Numbered from the stretch's first letter, positions 45,135 to 55,021 are shown. The stretch: DNA of 64,000 nt from Streptomyces sp. NRRL B-24484 (GCF_000717715.1 NZ_JOAI01000006.1:186001-250000); one strand, 5' to 3'. The notes: generated from the letters alone by a model not told the origin. Program-made: numbers and translations.

Positions 45135-46631
45135 TCACGGCGCACCCGGCGGCACGAACGGCAGCCCCTGCGGTGCCCCGCCCTCGATCAGCTTCCACAG
45201 CGCGTCGGTGTCCGCATGCTCCTCGATCAGGTCGCCCAGCCGGTCCAGCCGCTCCTCGCGCGCCGCGGCGAACGAGGTGTCCGGCGCCGGGACGAAGGCC
45301 CGCCCTGCCGCGGACGCCACCTCGCGCAGCAGCGCCCGGCGGAAGCCGTCGTTCTCCAGCGCGCCGTGCCAGGTCGTCCCCCACACCGCGCCGACCCGGC
45401 ACCCGTCCAGGAAGGCCTCCCCGCCCTCGACGGACACCACGCCGTGGTGGATCTCGTACCCCTCGACCCGCTCCCCGTACGCCTCGCCGACCGGCCGGCC
45501 GAGCACCTTCTCCACGCCGAACTCCACCCGGGTCGGCAGCAGTCCGAGGCCCTCGACGGCGCCCGCCTTCGACTCCACCGCGTCGACGATCTCCCGGGAG
45601 AGCATCTGGTAGCCGCCGCACACGCCGAGGACGGGCAGTCCGGCCGCCGCCCGCGCCCGCAGGGCGGTGTCCAGTCCGCGTCCGCGCAGCCAGTCCAGGT
45701 CGGCCACGGTCGCCCGGGTGCCGGGCAGCACCACCAGGTCGGCGTCGGCCAGCTCCTCCGGCCGGGTCGCCCACCGCACCAGCACGCCCGGCTCCTGCGC
45801 CAGCGCGTCCACGTCGGTGAAGTTCGACAGCCGCGGCAGCCGCACCACGGCCACCCGCAGCACCTCGGCGCCGTGCGGGGCCGCGGTCGGACGGTTCTCC
45901 ACCGCGGTCGACAGGTCCAGCGAGTCCTCGGCGTCCAGCCACAGACCGGACAGCATCGGCAGCGTGCCCAGCACCGGACGGCCCGTCAGCTCCCGCAGCA
46001 TCTCCAGGCCCGGCGCCAGCAGCCGGGCGTCCCCGCGGAACTTGTTCACGAACCAGCCCGCCACCAGCGCCTGGTCCTGCGCGGACAGCAGCGCCAGCGT
46101 GCCGTACATCGCCGCGAACACGCCGCCGCGGTCGATGTCGCCGACCACCACCACCGGCAGGTTCGCCGCCGTGGCCAGGCCCATGTTCGCGATGTCCCGG
46201 TCCCGCAGGTTGATCTCCGCGGGCGAGCCGGCGCCCTCGCAGACCACCACCTCGTACCGGCCGCGCAGGTCCGCCAGGCACTCCAGCGCCCGCTCCAGCA
46301 GGACGGGCTTGCGCTCGCGGTAGTCCAGCGCACCGACCTCGGCGACCGGCCGGCCGAGCAGTACCACCTGGCTGCGGCCGTCCGCGCCGGGCTTCAGCAG
46401 CACCGGGTTCATCGCCGCCTCCGGCGCCACCCCGGCGGCCTGGGCCTGCATGGCCTGGGCGCGACCGATCTCGGCGCCGTCCGCGGTGACGAACGAGTTC
46501 AGCGACATGTTCTGCGCCTTGAACGGCGCCACCCGCACCCCCTGCCGGGCCAGCCACCGGCAGATCCCCGCCGTGACCACGCTCTTGCCCGCATCCGAGG
46601 TCGTCCCTGCCACCAGCAGAGCCTTCGTCAC
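45135..46631 (-). CDS. cobQ: Cobyric acid synthase
   Basis: A 498-aa glutamine-dependent amidotransferase that amidates carboxylates b, d, e and g of adenosylcobyrinic a,c-diamide. The ATPase begins [18 protein letters not shown], with [13 protein letters not shown] and [14 protein letters not shown]. The glutaminase domain (from ~260) has Cys in [16 protein letters not shown] and the His of GYEIHHGVV. Its GTG start overlaps the cbiB stop (GTGA), so translation is coupled. Length matches CobQ/CbiP. Confidence 0.96.
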   Translation of the reverse strand: MTKALLVAGTTSDAGKSVVTAGICRWLARQGVRVAPFKAQNMSLNSFVTADGAEIGRAQAMQAQAAGVAPEAAMNPVLLKPGADGRSQVVLLGRPVAEVGALDYRERKPVLLERALECLADLRGRYEVVVCEGAGSPAEINLRDRDIANMGLATAANLPVVVVGDIDRGGVFAAMYGTLALLSAQDQALVAGWFVNKFRGDARLLAPGLEMLRELTGRPVLGTLPMLSGLWLDAEDSLDLSTAVENRPTAAPHGAEVLRVAVVRLPRLSNFTDVDALAQEPGVLVRWATRPEELADADLVVLPGTRATVADLDWLRGRGLDTALRARAAAGLPVLGVCGGYQMLSREIVDAVESKAGAVEGLGLLPTRVEFGVEKVLGRPVGEAYGERVEGYEIHHGVVSVEGGEAFLDGCRVGAVWGTTWHGALENDGFRRALLREVASAAGRAFVPAPDTSFAAAREERLDRLGDLIEEHADTDALWKLIEGGAPQGLPFVPPGAP

Positions 46632-47686
46632 GTGACACTCCCTTGCTTACGTGTGGCGCCGGCCGTGAGAACGGCCGTCCCGGCCGCGAGGGTGCGCCGT
46701 TCGGGTGCTCCGACCGGTCCGGTGCGCCCGCGGGTGGCCCGGCCGAGCGCGGTGCGTCCGAGGGCGTGCGCGGCCGTGGTGACGGCCAGGGCCAGGACGC
46801 CCACACGGCGGGAGAGACGGCAGGCGCGTTCGATGTCCGCGACGGCGACCGGGCGGAGCTCGGCGCCGAGGACGGGGCGGTGCTCGACGCGCTCGCCGTA
46901 CTGCAGGGTGCCGCCGAGGCGGACGCCGAGGCCGCCGGCGAAGGCCGACTCGGCCTGTCCGGCGTTGGGGCTGGGGTGTGACGACCCGTCGCGCCGCCAG
47001 ACCCTCCGGGCGGCCCGCGGGTGCTCCGCGGCGGCGACGGTCAGCAGCGCGGTGAGCCGGGCGCCCGGCCAGCCCGCCACGTCGTCGAGCCGGGCCGAGG
47101 CCCAGCCGAAGCGCAGGTGGCGCGCCGAGCGGTGGCCGACCATCGCGTCCAGGGTGTTGACGGCCCGGAAGGCCAGCAGCCCGGGGGTGCCCGCCAGCGC
47201 GCCCCAGGTGAGCGCGTTGACGACCGCGTCGGCGGTGTTCTCGGCGACGGACTCGACGACGGCGCGGGCGATCTGCTGCTCGTCCAGGGCGCTCGGGTCG
47301 CGCCCGCACAGGTGGGGGAGCCGCCCGCGCGCGGCGGCCAGGTCGCCGGCCTCCAGGGAGCGGCCGATCGTCCGGGCCTCGCGGGTGAGCGAGGTGCCGC
47401 CGAGGACCGTCCAGGCGGCCGCCGCGGCGAGCGCGGCGCGGGCCGCGGGACGGCGCCGCAGGGCGTGGTCGGCGAGGGCCGCCCCGGCCGCGACCGCGCC
47501 CACGCTCAGGGCGGTGAACGCGGTGCCGGCGCCCCGGTGGTCGCGCCAGAGCCGGCGCTCCAGACGTCCGGCGGCGCTGCCGAAGAGGGCCACCGGGTGG
47601 CCGCGGCGGGGGTCGGCGAGGGCGGCGTCGGCGAGGTAGCCGGCGACGGCGCCCAGCAGGTAGGGGGCGGGGCTCACCCGGGCCAC
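46628..47686 (-). CDS. cbiB: Adenosylcobinamide-phosphate synthase
   Basis: A 352-aa membrane protein (CbiB/CobD family) that joins the aminopropanol arm to adenosylcobyric acid. Family motifs: [20 protein letters not shown] at the N-terminus, [35 protein letters not shown] and the C-terminal [27 protein letters not shown]. About five helices. It is the first gene after the cobalamin riboswitch, so B12 shuts the operon down through it. The GTG at 47686 is about 100 bp after the aptamer. Confidence 0.94.
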   Translation of the reverse strand: MARVSPAPYLLGAVAGYLADAALADPRRGHPVALFGSAAGRLERRLWRDHRGAGTAFTALSVGAVAAGAALADHALRRRPAARAALAAAAAWTVLGGTSLTREARTIGRSLEAGDLAAARGRLPHLCGRDPSALDEQQIARAVVESVAENTADAVVNALTWGALAGTPGLLAFRAVNTLDAMVGHRSARHLRFGWASARLDDVAGWPGARLTALLTVAAAEHPRAARRVWRRDGSSHPSPNAGQAESAFAGGLGVRLGGTLQYGERVEHRPVLGAELRPVAVADIERACRLSRRVGVLALAVTTAAHALGRTALGRATRGRTGPVGAPERRTLAAGTAVLTAGATRKQGSVT

Positions 47687-47774
47687 GGCCCGGCTCCCCG
47701 GTCGGGGCGCAGCGGTGACCGCTGGGCAGCCTGCATGGCGTGCGTGTCCTCACTCAGGGTCCGCGCCCTGGATC

Positions 47775-47940
47775 GACGAACCGGCGGCGAGAGTCTCCTG
47801 GCTTCCGGGTCCGGCGCGCGCTCGGGCCTTCCAGCGGCCCTGTGGCGGACCGCCGTGACCGTGCAGGTCGAGCGTGCTCCCCGGTGACAGTGGCGGGACC
47901 GCGCCGGATTCGCACCGGCTTCCTCTGCATGCCTCCGTAT
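47775..47940 (-). promoter_or_regulatory. Cobalamin riboswitch
   Basis: Reading the minus strand, GGAAGCCGGTGCGAATCCGG is followed by the B12 box GCCACTGT (plus-strand 47887-47894) and, further on, by GGAAGCCAGGAGACTC. These are the hallmarks of the cobalamin aptamer. The perfect hairpin CAGCGGTGACCGCTG (47710-47724), between the aptamer and the cbiB start codon, is a candidate expression platform. It controls cbiB-cobQ-chelatase-cobO-cobB. The ends are approximate. Confidence 0.93.
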
Positions 47941-48131
47941 GGCCCCGAGATCCCATCACGCGCTCCGACCACCAGTCAACAAAGCCTCCGGAGGGCTTGG
48001 TCACACCCGTCGTCACGTTCCGTCGCCGTCCGCCCCGTACGATCCTCCAGCGCCCGGCGCGGCCGCCGGGCCCCGGTTCGTGCGTTCGGCGTGTGGGTGG
48101 TGCCGCGCGGCCGCCCGTACGTTCTTGTCGC

Positions 48132-48821
48132 ATGCGACGCAGACCGTCCGCACCGCCTCCGGTGCCCTTCTCCCCGCGGGCCGCCCAGGCGCACCGCGCC
48201 GGGCTCGGCCTGAGCCCGGAGCAGGTCGCCGAGGCCATGGCCGCGCACGGCGTCCGGCTGCTGCCGAGCCACGTGGCGGCGTGGGAGGCCGGTGAGTTCC
48301 TCCCGTCGGAGGAGGAGTTCATCGCGCTGTCCCGCGCCCTGTGGTGCCCGCCCGCGCAGCTGATGGGCATCGCGCCGGCCACCCTGCGGGACCACCGGCT
48401 GGCCCGGGAGCTCACCCGGGAGCAGGCCGCCCACCGGATCGGGGTCGGCGCGGCGACCTACGCGAAGGCCGAGGCCACCGGCCACTGGGACGCGGACGGG
48501 GAGCAGGGCCTCGCCCTGGCGCACGTGCTCGGGCTGCCGCTGCGGGTGCTGGTCCGGGTGACCGGCCGTCAGGACGACCTCGACCGGCGGCTGCGCCAGG
48601 TGGTGGACGGCCGCTGGCAGGCGCAGCTGCGGGAGGTGGGCCGGATCGTGCCCGTCCCGCACGAGCTGCTGGGCGGGGTGCTGGCCGACCTCCAGGACGA
48701 GTACCTCGTCCCCGGGCACTGGGGCTCCTCGGTGCCGGACGCCGCCCGGCCGCCGGCCCGGCCGCTCGCGGAGCGGTTCTGGGAGCTGCTGGCCCGCCGG
48801 GGCACCGACGTGCCGGTCTGA
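48132..48821 (+). CDS. XRE-type regulator with two HTH domains
   Basis: A 229-aa protein. The first helix-turn-helix (about 20-70) is GLGLSPEQVAEAMAAHGVRLLPSHVAAWE; a second similar one (about 80-130) is RLARELTREQAAHRIGVGAATYAKAEATG. Tandem XRE domains in one chain are common in streptomycete regulators. The ATG at 48132 has no clear ribosome site, so it may be leaderless. It lies just beyond the riboswitch on the opposite strand, sharing the promoter region. A small hairpin (48826-48845) follows the stop codon. Confidence 0.75.
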   Translation: MRRRPSAPPPVPFSPRAAQAHRAGLGLSPEQVAEAMAAHGVRLLPSHVAAWEAGEFLPSEEEFIALSRALWCPPAQLMGIAPATLRDHRLARELTREQAAHRIGVGAATYAKAEATGHWDADGEQGLALAHVLGLPLRVLVRVTGRQDDLDRRLRQVVDGRWQAQLREVGRIVPVPHELLGGVLADLQDEYLVPGHWGSSVPDAARPPARPLAERFWELLARRGTDVPV

Positions 48822-48911
48822 CCCGCCCGGACGGCCCCGTCCGGGTGGCCCGCCCCGGGGCGCGGGCGTGGACTGGGATCGCCGTGTCCGTGCCGCCACA
48901 CCGGGAGCGCC

Positions 48912-50033
48912 ATGCGTTGGGGAACCGCCGCGATCGTCGCGGCCGCCGCCGTCGGGACGGGTGCCGCGGCACTGCTGATCGGCCGCCGGGTGTCCGAGCG
49001 GGCCGTGCGGCCCGGCTTCGCGGGCGCCGGCGCGGCGGCCGGGCCGGGCATCCGGGTGCAGGAGGTGGCCGGCGACCGGGTCATGCTCACCCGCAGCGTG
49101 GAGACCGTGCGCCCGGGCCGCTACGCCCTGGAGTGGGCCGGGGGCGGCCACGCGGTGGTCGGCGACGTGCTGGCCACCGGGCCGCAGAGCGTCACCCGCC
49201 GGCTGCTCGCCACCGGCGCCGGCTCGCTGTACAGCGGGACGGAGGTCCGGGTGACCGCCCGGGTGCACCTCGGCGACCCGGCCTCCGCGCTCGGCCTGGA
49301 CTTCACCCCGACCACCGTCGACGGCGAGCTCGGCCCGATGCCGGCCTGGTACCTGCCGGGCATCCGCGGGCTGTGGGCGGTCCTGGTGCACGGCCCGGGC
49401 GCCGACCGGCAGCAGGCCCTCCCGGTGCTGCCGCTGCTGCACGCGCTGCGGATGCCCGTGCTGGTGGTCACCCACCGCGGCGACGAGGGCGCCCCGGCCT
49501 CCCCGGACGGCCTCGGCCACTTCGGCGAGACCGAGTGGCGGGACGTCGACGCCGCCGTCCGCCTCGCGCAGGCGAACGGCGCCGGCCGGATCGTGATCTT
49601 CGGCTGGTCGCTCGGCGCGACCATGGCGCTGCACACCGCGGCCCGCTCGGCCTGGCGGGACTCGATCGCCGGCCTGGTGCTGGACTCGCCGGTGCTGGAC
49701 TGGCCCGCCACCGTCCGCCGGGAGGCCGCCCGGGCCGGGGTGCCCGCCCCGCTCGCCGAGCTCGGTGCACTGGCCGCCGAGGGCCGCACCAAGGTCGACC
49801 TGGCGAGCTTCGCCCGGCTGGCCGCCGGCACCGACCTGAACGTGCCCGCCCTGCTGCTGCACAGCCCGGTGGACGCCGTGGCGCCCTTCGAGGCGGCCGA
49901 GCGCCTCGCCCGGCGGCGCGACGACCTGGTGAGCCTGCACGCCGTCCCGGGCGGTGCCCACGCGGCCCTGTGGAACGCCGACCCGGACGCCTACGGCGAG
50001 GCGCTGCGCCGCTGGCTCACCCCGCTGCTGTGA
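48912..50033 (+). CDS. Alpha/beta-hydrolase with N-terminal membrane anchor
   Basis: A 373-aa protein. An N-terminal helix (AAIVAAAAVGTGAAALLIG) anchors or exports it. The hydrolase core starts at about residue 150 (WAVLVHGPGADRQQALPVLP, oxyanion region). The nucleophile Ser sits in VIFGWSLGATMALH (GxSxG), the acid is probably the Asp of LLLHSPVDAVAPFEAAE, and the His is in HAVPGGAHAALW. It is likely an esterase or peptidase-like hydrolase near the membrane; substrate unknown. Confidence 0.82.
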   Translation: MRWGTAAIVAAAAVGTGAAALLIGRRVSERAVRPGFAGAGAAAGPGIRVQEVAGDRVMLTRSVETVRPGRYALEWAGGGHAVVGDVLATGPQSVTRRLLATGAGSLYSGTEVRVTARVHLGDPASALGLDFTPTTVDGELGPMPAWYLPGIRGLWAVLVHGPGADRQQALPVLPLLHALRMPVLVVTHRGDEGAPASPDGLGHFGETEWRDVDAAVRLAQANGAGRIVIFGWSLGATMALHTAARSAWRDSIAGLVLDSPVLDWPATVRREAARAGVPAPLAELGALAAEGRTKVDLASFARLAAGTDLNVPALLLHSPVDAVAPFEAAERLARRRDDLVSLHAVPGGAHAALWNADPDAYGEALRRWLTPLL

Positions 50034-50202
50034 GCCCGGCCGGGACCCGACCGTCGGGAGCGTGCTCATGCCAGGAATCCGGCCCGGGCGACCCGGTTTG
50101 GTGCCTGTTGCCCGATCTCATCCCCCGTCCGCGGAGCGGACCTACGATCGCGCGTAGAACTCGATGTGACAGAAGGCCCGTACACGGGGAAGACTGCTCG
50201 GC

Positions 50203-51708
50203 GTGACGTCTCGGAACCCGCGCGACCGTGATGCCCCGCTCCAGCCCGCGATCCGCACCGGAGCGACGGTGACCCGTCTGCCAGGAGCGGCCCGGCGGGC
50301 CGAGAGCACGCCTCCGGGCGGGCCGGTCCGCCGCCGCACCCCCGCACCCAAGCCGGGCCGCGGCCGGGTGCCGCTGCCGGACGGCTTCCCCGCTCCCGCC
50401 GAGCTGGCGCCGCTCGCCCGCCGGATGCTCGCCGACGCGGTGCGCATCTCCCGGTGGGCCGGCGAGCTCGGCGAGGTCGACAAGCGGGGCGAGCTGCTGC
50501 CCGACGACGCCCGGGCCGCCGGGCGCGCCCTCGCCATGACCGTCGGCGCCGCCGCCAAGGCCTGGGGCCAGGCCCTGCTGGTCGGCCTGGTGGAGCTGCG
50601 CGACGGCGGCGCCGGGCCCGGCTGGCGGCTGAACGCCTGGGAGCACGACGACGAGGCGGTGATCCGCGGCTGGTCCGCGCTGTTCGACGCCTGGACGCTG
50701 CTCGCCCCCGTCCCGCCCGCGGCCCTGCGCGGCGTCTTCGCGCTGCTCGCCGGCCAGGCCGTCGACCAGGCACCGCACCTGCTGTCCTTCCTGCACCTGG
50801 TGGACGGGCCCGTCCCGGACAGCGAGCTGCTGGAGCTGCTGCGCCGGGGCCTGGACGAGCGCCGGCACGGCGCCGGCACGGGTTCGTTCGGCCCTTCGCC
50901 GGTGCCGCACGCGGCCTCCGCGATGTCCGCCGTCCGCGGCACCTGCCGGGAGCCGCAGGTCGACACCCCGACCTCCGCGACCGACGTCGCCGCGGTCCTC
51001 GACTGGATGCTGGACGGCCTGGCCGCCGTCGGCGCCCTGGAGCGCCGCGACGACGCCGCCGAGCTCTCCCCGCTCGGGCACTGGGCGGTCCGCGCCAAGC
51101 TGGAGGAGATCTGCACCGTCGCGCAGACCGCCGCCGGCCACATCGAGCAGGACGCGCTGGAGCTGCTCGCCGCCTGTGCCGACTACACCCCGGGACCGGC
51201 CCGCGCCGAGTACCGGGCCTGGGTCGCCGCCCGCCCGGCCGACCGCGCGGTCGCCGAGCTGCTGGACGCCGCCCGCGGCGAGGACGCCCTGCTGCGCGGC
51301 CTCGCCTTCGAGGCCCTGCGGGTCGCCGGCGGCCCCGCCGAGCAGGCCGTCCGGGCCGCGGTGGAGGAGCAGGCGCTGCGGCCGTACGCGCTGCTCTGGC
51401 TGGCCGAGCGCTCCGACGACGGCCCGGTGTCCCCGGCCGACGTGCTGGGCGCGGAGGACGCCGCCTGGCTGTGGGTGGACACCGCCGCCGCCGTACTCGA
51501 CCACGGCGACACGGCTCTGCTGGTGCCGCACGTCGAGGGCGCCTCGGCGGGCGAGCCGGTGCGGCTGTTCAACCGCGCCCGGCAGTCCGGCCACCCGCGG
51601 GCGGCCTCGGTGCTGACCGCCGTCTCCGGTGTCCACCCGGACCCGGCGGTGGCGCGGGCGGCCCGCCGCTCGGCCTTCAGCGTCCACGACGGCGGCGCCG
51701 GCCGGTAG
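50203..51708 (+). CDS. Hypothetical 501-aa protein
   Basis: Begins at GTG 50203. The first 60 residues are basic and disordered (RRAESTPPGGPVRRRTPAPK). The rest is rich in Ala/Leu helices (ARRMLADAVRISRWAGELGE, VAELLDAARGEDALLRGLAFEALR, EEQALRPYALLWLAERSDDG), with HEAT-like character in the C-terminal half. No signal peptide, membrane helix or catalytic motif is visible. It stands alone and ends at a strong terminator. I do not recognise the function; streptomycetes carry similar conserved unknowns. Confidence 0.75.
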   Translation: MTSRNPRDRDAPLQPAIRTGATVTRLPGAARRAESTPPGGPVRRRTPAPKPGRGRVPLPDGFPAPAELAPLARRMLADAVRISRWAGELGEVDKRGELLPDDARAAGRALAMTVGAAAKAWGQALLVGLVELRDGGAGPGWRLNAWEHDDEAVIRGWSALFDAWTLLAPVPPAALRGVFALLAGQAVDQAPHLLSFLHLVDGPVPDSELLELLRRGLDERRHGAGTGSFGPSPVPHAASAMSAVRGTCREPQVDTPTSATDVAAVLDWMLDGLAAVGALERRDDAAELSPLGHWAVRAKLEEICTVAQTAAGHIEQDALELLAACADYTPGPARAEYRAWVAARPADRAVAELLDAARGEDALLRGLAFEALRVAGGPAEQAVRAAVEEQALRPYALLWLAERSDDGPVSPADVLGAEDAAWLWVDTAAAVLDHGDTALLVPHVEGASAGEPVRLFNRARQSGHPRAASVLTAVSGVHPDPAVARAARRSAFSVHDGGAGR

Positions 51709-51737
51709 CGGCCGCCGCCGCCCTTCCGGGCATGCGA

Positions 51738-51772
51738 GAGGGGCCCGCATCCGAATCGGATGCGGGCCCCTC
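51738..51772. terminator. Perfect 17-bp stem terminator between convergent genes
   Basis: GAGGGGCCCGCATCCGA (51738-51754) and its exact complement (51756-51772) are separated by one base. It sits between the 501-aa gene and pssA and should end both. Confidence 0.85.
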
Positions 51773-51794
51773 GTTCGTTCCGGGTCCTGCGGGC

Positions 51795-52670
51795 TCAGCA
51801 GCCGCGGGACTCCGCGCGGCGGGCGCGGACGTCGCCCACCTTCTCGCCGACCTTGCGGCGGATGACCAGCAGCGGCGCCATCGCGGCGAGCGTGATCTGG
51901 GCGACGGCGCCGATGTGCATCAGCATGTCGCCGCCGGGCAGACCGGCCGCCCAGGCCGCCAGGCAGCCGATCGAGACCACGATCCAGCAGAGCGTCGCGG
52001 TGGCGAGCAGCCCCTGCGGCTTCGGGTACTCGATGCGGCTGACCATCAGGTACGCCACACCGAAGATCATCAGCAGGCCCGGCACGAACGGCGGGTCGAG
52101 GAGCACGATGGCGATCACCGTCATCGCGCCCATCGGGCACGGCATGCCCTGGAAGATCCCCGGCCGCATCTTGACCGCCGAGAACCGGGCGAGCCGCAGC
52201 ACCACCGCCAGCAGGACGGTCAGCGCGATGAACGCCGAGAGCTGCTGGTTGCTGTCCGGCGACACGATGCCCCAGACCGCCACGAAGTACGCCGGGGCGA
52301 TGCCGAAGCTGATCAGGTCGGCCAGGTTGTCCAGCTCCGCGCCCAGCGCCGAGGAGCGCAGCTTGCGGGCCACCAGGCCGTCGAACAGGTCGCACATCGA
52401 GCCGATCAGCAGCAGCGTGACCGCGGTGGCGGCGCTGTTGCGGTTCGGCGCGGTGGTCTCACCGGTGAGGTGCGGCATCAGGACCCCGGTGGTGATCGAG
52501 TAGATCGCCAGGAAGCCGCAGACGGCGTTCCCCAGGGTCAGGAAGTCGGCGGTGGACAGGTGCTGCGGCGAACGGGGCGCCCGCAGCTCGCGGTCGCGCG
52601 CCCAGCGGCGGCGCCGCAGCTCCGTCTCCTCCTCGTCTCCGAGGCCGACGAGAGTCTCAGGATCAGTCAC
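51795..52670 (-). CDS. pssA: CDP-diacylglycerol-serine O-phosphatidyltransferase
   Basis: A 291-aa membrane enzyme that makes phosphatidylserine from CDP-diacylglycerol and serine. The CDP-alcohol phosphotransferase signature is complete: LFDGLVARKLRSSALGAELD followed by NLADLISFG (DG-x2-AR-x8-G-x3-D-x3-D). About eight helices follow the polar N-terminus. GTG 52670 is used; a TTG at 52676 would add two residues. The start overlaps the end of psd by 8 bp, so psd and pssA are translated together. Confidence 0.93.
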   Translation of the reverse strand: MTDPETLVGLGDEEETELRRRRWARDRELRAPRSPQHLSTADFLTLGNAVCGFLAIYSITTGVLMPHLTGETTAPNRNSAATAVTLLLIGSMCDLFDGLVARKLRSSALGAELDNLADLISFGIAPAYFVAVWGIVSPDSNQQLSAFIALTVLLAVVLRLARFSAVKMRPGIFQGMPCPMGAMTVIAIVLLDPPFVPGLLMIFGVAYLMVSRIEYPKPQGLLATATLCWIVVSIGCLAAWAAGLPGGDMLMHIGAVAQITLAAMAPLLVIRRKVGEKVGDVRARRAESRGC

Positions 52671-53355
52671 GGTCAAGGCGCGTCACCCCGGCGGTGGTCT
52701 TCTGGCCGACCTCGACGCCAACCTCGACGCCTGCCGGCAGGTACGTGTCGACGCGGGAGCCGAAGCGGATCAGACCGATCCTCTCGCCCTGCTCGACCTT
52801 GGTGCCGGCGCTCACGTACGGCACGATGCGGCGGGCCACGGCCCCCGCGATCTGGACCATCTCGATGTCGCCGAGCTCGGTGTCGAAGTGCCAGACGACC
52901 CGCTCGTTCTGGTCGCTGTCCTTGTTGAACGCCGGGACGAAGCCGCCGGCGACGTGCTCGACGGACGTCACGGTGCCGGGCAGCGGGGCCCGGTTGACGT
53001 GCACGTTGAGCGGGCTCATGAAGACGGCCACCCGGGTCCGGCCGTCCGGCCAGGCGTCGATCGACTGCACCACGCCGTCCGCGGGGGAGATGACTCTGCC
53101 GGTGCCGATCTCACGCTCCGGGTCGCGGAAGAACCACAGCATGCCCGCACCGAGGGCGCAGGCCGGGACAGCCGCCAGGGCCCACTTGCCGGAGCGCCGG
53201 GTGAGGGCGGTCGTCACGGCGGCGGTGGCCAGGGTCGGGGCGAACCAGGGGGTCGCGCCGCGCGCGATCGTCACGCGCGGACGCCGACCGGCCGTCGGTG
53301 CGGCGAAGGGGTCGCCGCCCGGGACGGAGGTGTGAGGGGACGGGCTGATGGGCAT
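52663..53355 (-). CDS. psd: Phosphatidylserine decarboxylase (archaeal type)
   Basis: A 230-aa proenzyme that converts phosphatidylserine to phosphatidylethanolamine. Autocleavage occurs at the Gly-Ser bond in LIRFGSRVD; Ser200 becomes the pyruvoyl group and leaves a 31-residue alpha chain. VISPADGVVQSI and VFMSPLNVHVNRAPLPG are family motifs. There is one membrane segment near residue 55 (WALAAVPACALGAGMLWFF). ATG 53355 is chosen; a longer frame upstream has an Arg/Pro-rich, unlikely leader. It forms an operon with pssA. Confidence 0.93.
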   Translation of the reverse strand: MPISPSPHTSVPGGDPFAAPTAGRRPRVTIARGATPWFAPTLATAAVTTALTRRSGKWALAAVPACALGAGMLWFFRDPEREIGTGRVISPADGVVQSIDAWPDGRTRVAVFMSPLNVHVNRAPLPGTVTSVEHVAGGFVPAFNKDSDQNERVVWHFDTELGDIEMVQIAGAVARRIVPYVSAGTKVEQGERIGLIRFGSRVDTYLPAGVEVGVEVGQKTTAGVTRLDRD

Positions 53356-53818
53356 CGAAGACCTTAGTCGCGGGGGATCATGGCCGCTGGACGGGGGCCA
53401 CCGCGGGGATCGGGTACATGGGGACGCTGTCCCGGTGGATGCTATCGGGACCAGGCGGTAGGTGGGCAAGCCGCCTGTTCGTGGATATGCCGGGCACGGT
53501 GCCGAACCATGCCTGCTATGTATACGACCGTAGCCGAGGCGGGGTGGTTCCCCAAGGGCTCGGGCGTGGCGCGTGACCCACCTCTCACCGCACACCGGGC
53601 GCCCTCGACGGAGGGTCGGCACGCCGGGGGACGCCGGCGCCGCCGCAGTGTGCAGAGACGGCCGCAGGGCGCGTACCTGCTGGTATGCGCCCTGCGGCCG
53701 CCTCCGGGCCCGCCGCACCGCCCCCCACGGCTGACCAGGCCGTACCGGTGCGGCAGGGGGCCGGGAACGGGCCCGCACGCCCGTGCCCGACCATGCGGAA
53801 AGTCGGGGACGTACCGGA
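53356..53818. other. 463-bp gap without a gene
   Basis: Between the psd start and the end of the acyl-CoA dehydrogenase gene no coding frame is convincing. It holds the psd promoter side (right of 53355, including the AT-containing stretch near 53515-53530) and one long hairpin at 53659-53700. Confidence 0.6.
53659..53700. terminator. 19-bp hairpin downstream of the ethylmalonyl-CoA operon
   Basis: CGGCCGCAGGGCGCGTACC pairs with GGTATGCGCCCTGCGGCCG (one G-T wobble) over a TGCT loop. It is about 120 bp beyond the mcd stop codon and is the likely end of that transcript. Confidence 0.65.
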
Positions 53819-55021
53819 TCAGTCGGCCAGGCGGTACTCCTCGAGCAGCCGCCGACCGACGATCATCTTCTGGATCTCCGCAGTACCTTCACCGATGAGC
53901 AGCATCGGGGCCTCGCGGTAGAGGCGCTCGATCTCGTACTCCTTGGAGAAGCCGTAGCCGCCGTGGATGCGGAAGGCGTCCTCGACGACCTCCTTGCAGT
54001 ACTCGGAGGCGAGGTACTTGGCCATGCCGGCCTCGAGGTCGTTGCGCTCGCCGCTGTCCTTCTTGCGGGCGGCCATCACCATCATCTGGTGCGCGGCCTC
54101 GACCTTGGTGGCCATCTCGGCGAGCTTGAACTGGATCGCCTGGTGCTCGGCGATCTTCTTGCCGAAGGTGGTGCGCTGCTGGGCGTAGGAGATGCCCAGC
54201 TCGAAGGCGCGGCGGGCGACGCCGCAGCCGCGGGCGGCGACGTTGACGCGGCCGACCTCGACGCCGTCCATCATCTGGTAGAAGCCCTTGCCGGGGACGC
54301 CGCCCAGGATCCGGTCGGCCGGGATGCGGACGTCCTGCAGCACCAGCTCGGTGGTGTCGACGCCCTTGTAGCCCATCTTCTCGATCTTGCCGGGCACGGT
54401 CAGGCCCGGGACCTTCGGGTTCGGGCCGAAGCCCGGCTCCTTCTCGATCAGGAAGGTGGTCATGTTCTTGTACGGGGTGGAGCCGCCCTCGTCGGTCTTG
54501 CAGAGCACCGCGACCAGGGTGGAGGTGCCGCCGTTGGTCAGCCACATCTTCTGGCCGTTGAGGACGTAGAACTCGCCGTCCTTGACGCCCTTGGTGGAGA
54601 TCGCCGCGACGTCGGAGCCGAGGCCCGGCTCGGACATCGAGAAGGCGCCGCGGATCTCGCCGGCCGCCATCCTGGGCAGGAAGTACTCCTTCTGCTCCTG
54701 GGTGCCGTGCGCGTTGATCATGTGCGCCACGATGAAGTGGGTGTTGACGATGCCGGAGACGGACATCCAGCCGCGGGCGATCTCCTCGACCACCAGGGCG
54801 TAGGTCAGCAGGGACTCGCCCAGGCCGCCGAACTCCTCGGGGATGGTCAGGCCGAACAGGCCGAGCTGCTTCATCCCCTCGACGATCGCGGTCGGGTACT
54901 CGTCCTTGTGCTCCAGCTCGGTCGCGACCGGAATGATCTCCTTGTCGACGAAGTCCCGCACGGTGGCGAGGATGTCCCGCTGGATCTCGGTGAGGCCGTC
55001 GGTCTGTGCGAGGCGTCCCAT
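53819..55021 (-). CDS. mcd: Acyl-CoA dehydrogenase, probable methylsuccinyl-CoA dehydrogenase
   Basis: A 400-aa FAD enzyme. It shows the acyl-CoA dehydrogenase motifs FSMSEPGLGSDVAAISTKG, WLTNGGTSTLVAVL and the C-terminal FRIHGGYGFSKEYEIERLYRE and IGEGTAEIQKMIVGRRLL, including the usual FAD/ETF region and catalytic-base segment. As the last gene of the ccr-ecm-mcl-mch operon it probably oxidises (2S)-methylsuccinyl-CoA to mesaconyl-CoA. Substrate assignment rests on context. ATG 55021 has GGGAG seven bases upstream. Confidence 0.85.
   Translation of the reverse strand: MGRLAQTDGLTEIQRDILATVRDFVDKEIIPVATELEHKDEYPTAIVEGMKQLGLFGLTIPEEFGGLGESLLTYALVVEEIARGWMSVSGIVNTHFIVAHMINAHGTQEQKEYFLPRMAAGEIRGAFSMSEPGLGSDVAAISTKGVKDGEFYVLNGQKMWLTNGGTSTLVAVLCKTDEGGSTPYKNMTTFLIEKEPGFGPNPKVPGLTVPGKIEKMGYKGVDTTELVLQDVRIPADRILGGVPGKGFYQMMDGVEVGRVNVAARGCGVARRAFELGISYAQQRTTFGKKIAEHQAIQFKLAEMATKVEAAHQMMVMAARKKDSGERNDLEAGMAKYLASEYCKEVVEDAFRIHGGYGFSKEYEIERLYREAPMLLIGEGTAEIQKMIVGRRLLEEYRLAD

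Noticed and set aside
43030..46806. A single 1258-codon frame that could be read as a giant chelatase fusion.
   Set aside because: The upstream ~560 codons are an antisense-free shadow of cobQ in another frame; ribosome site and family length place the chelatase start at 45108.
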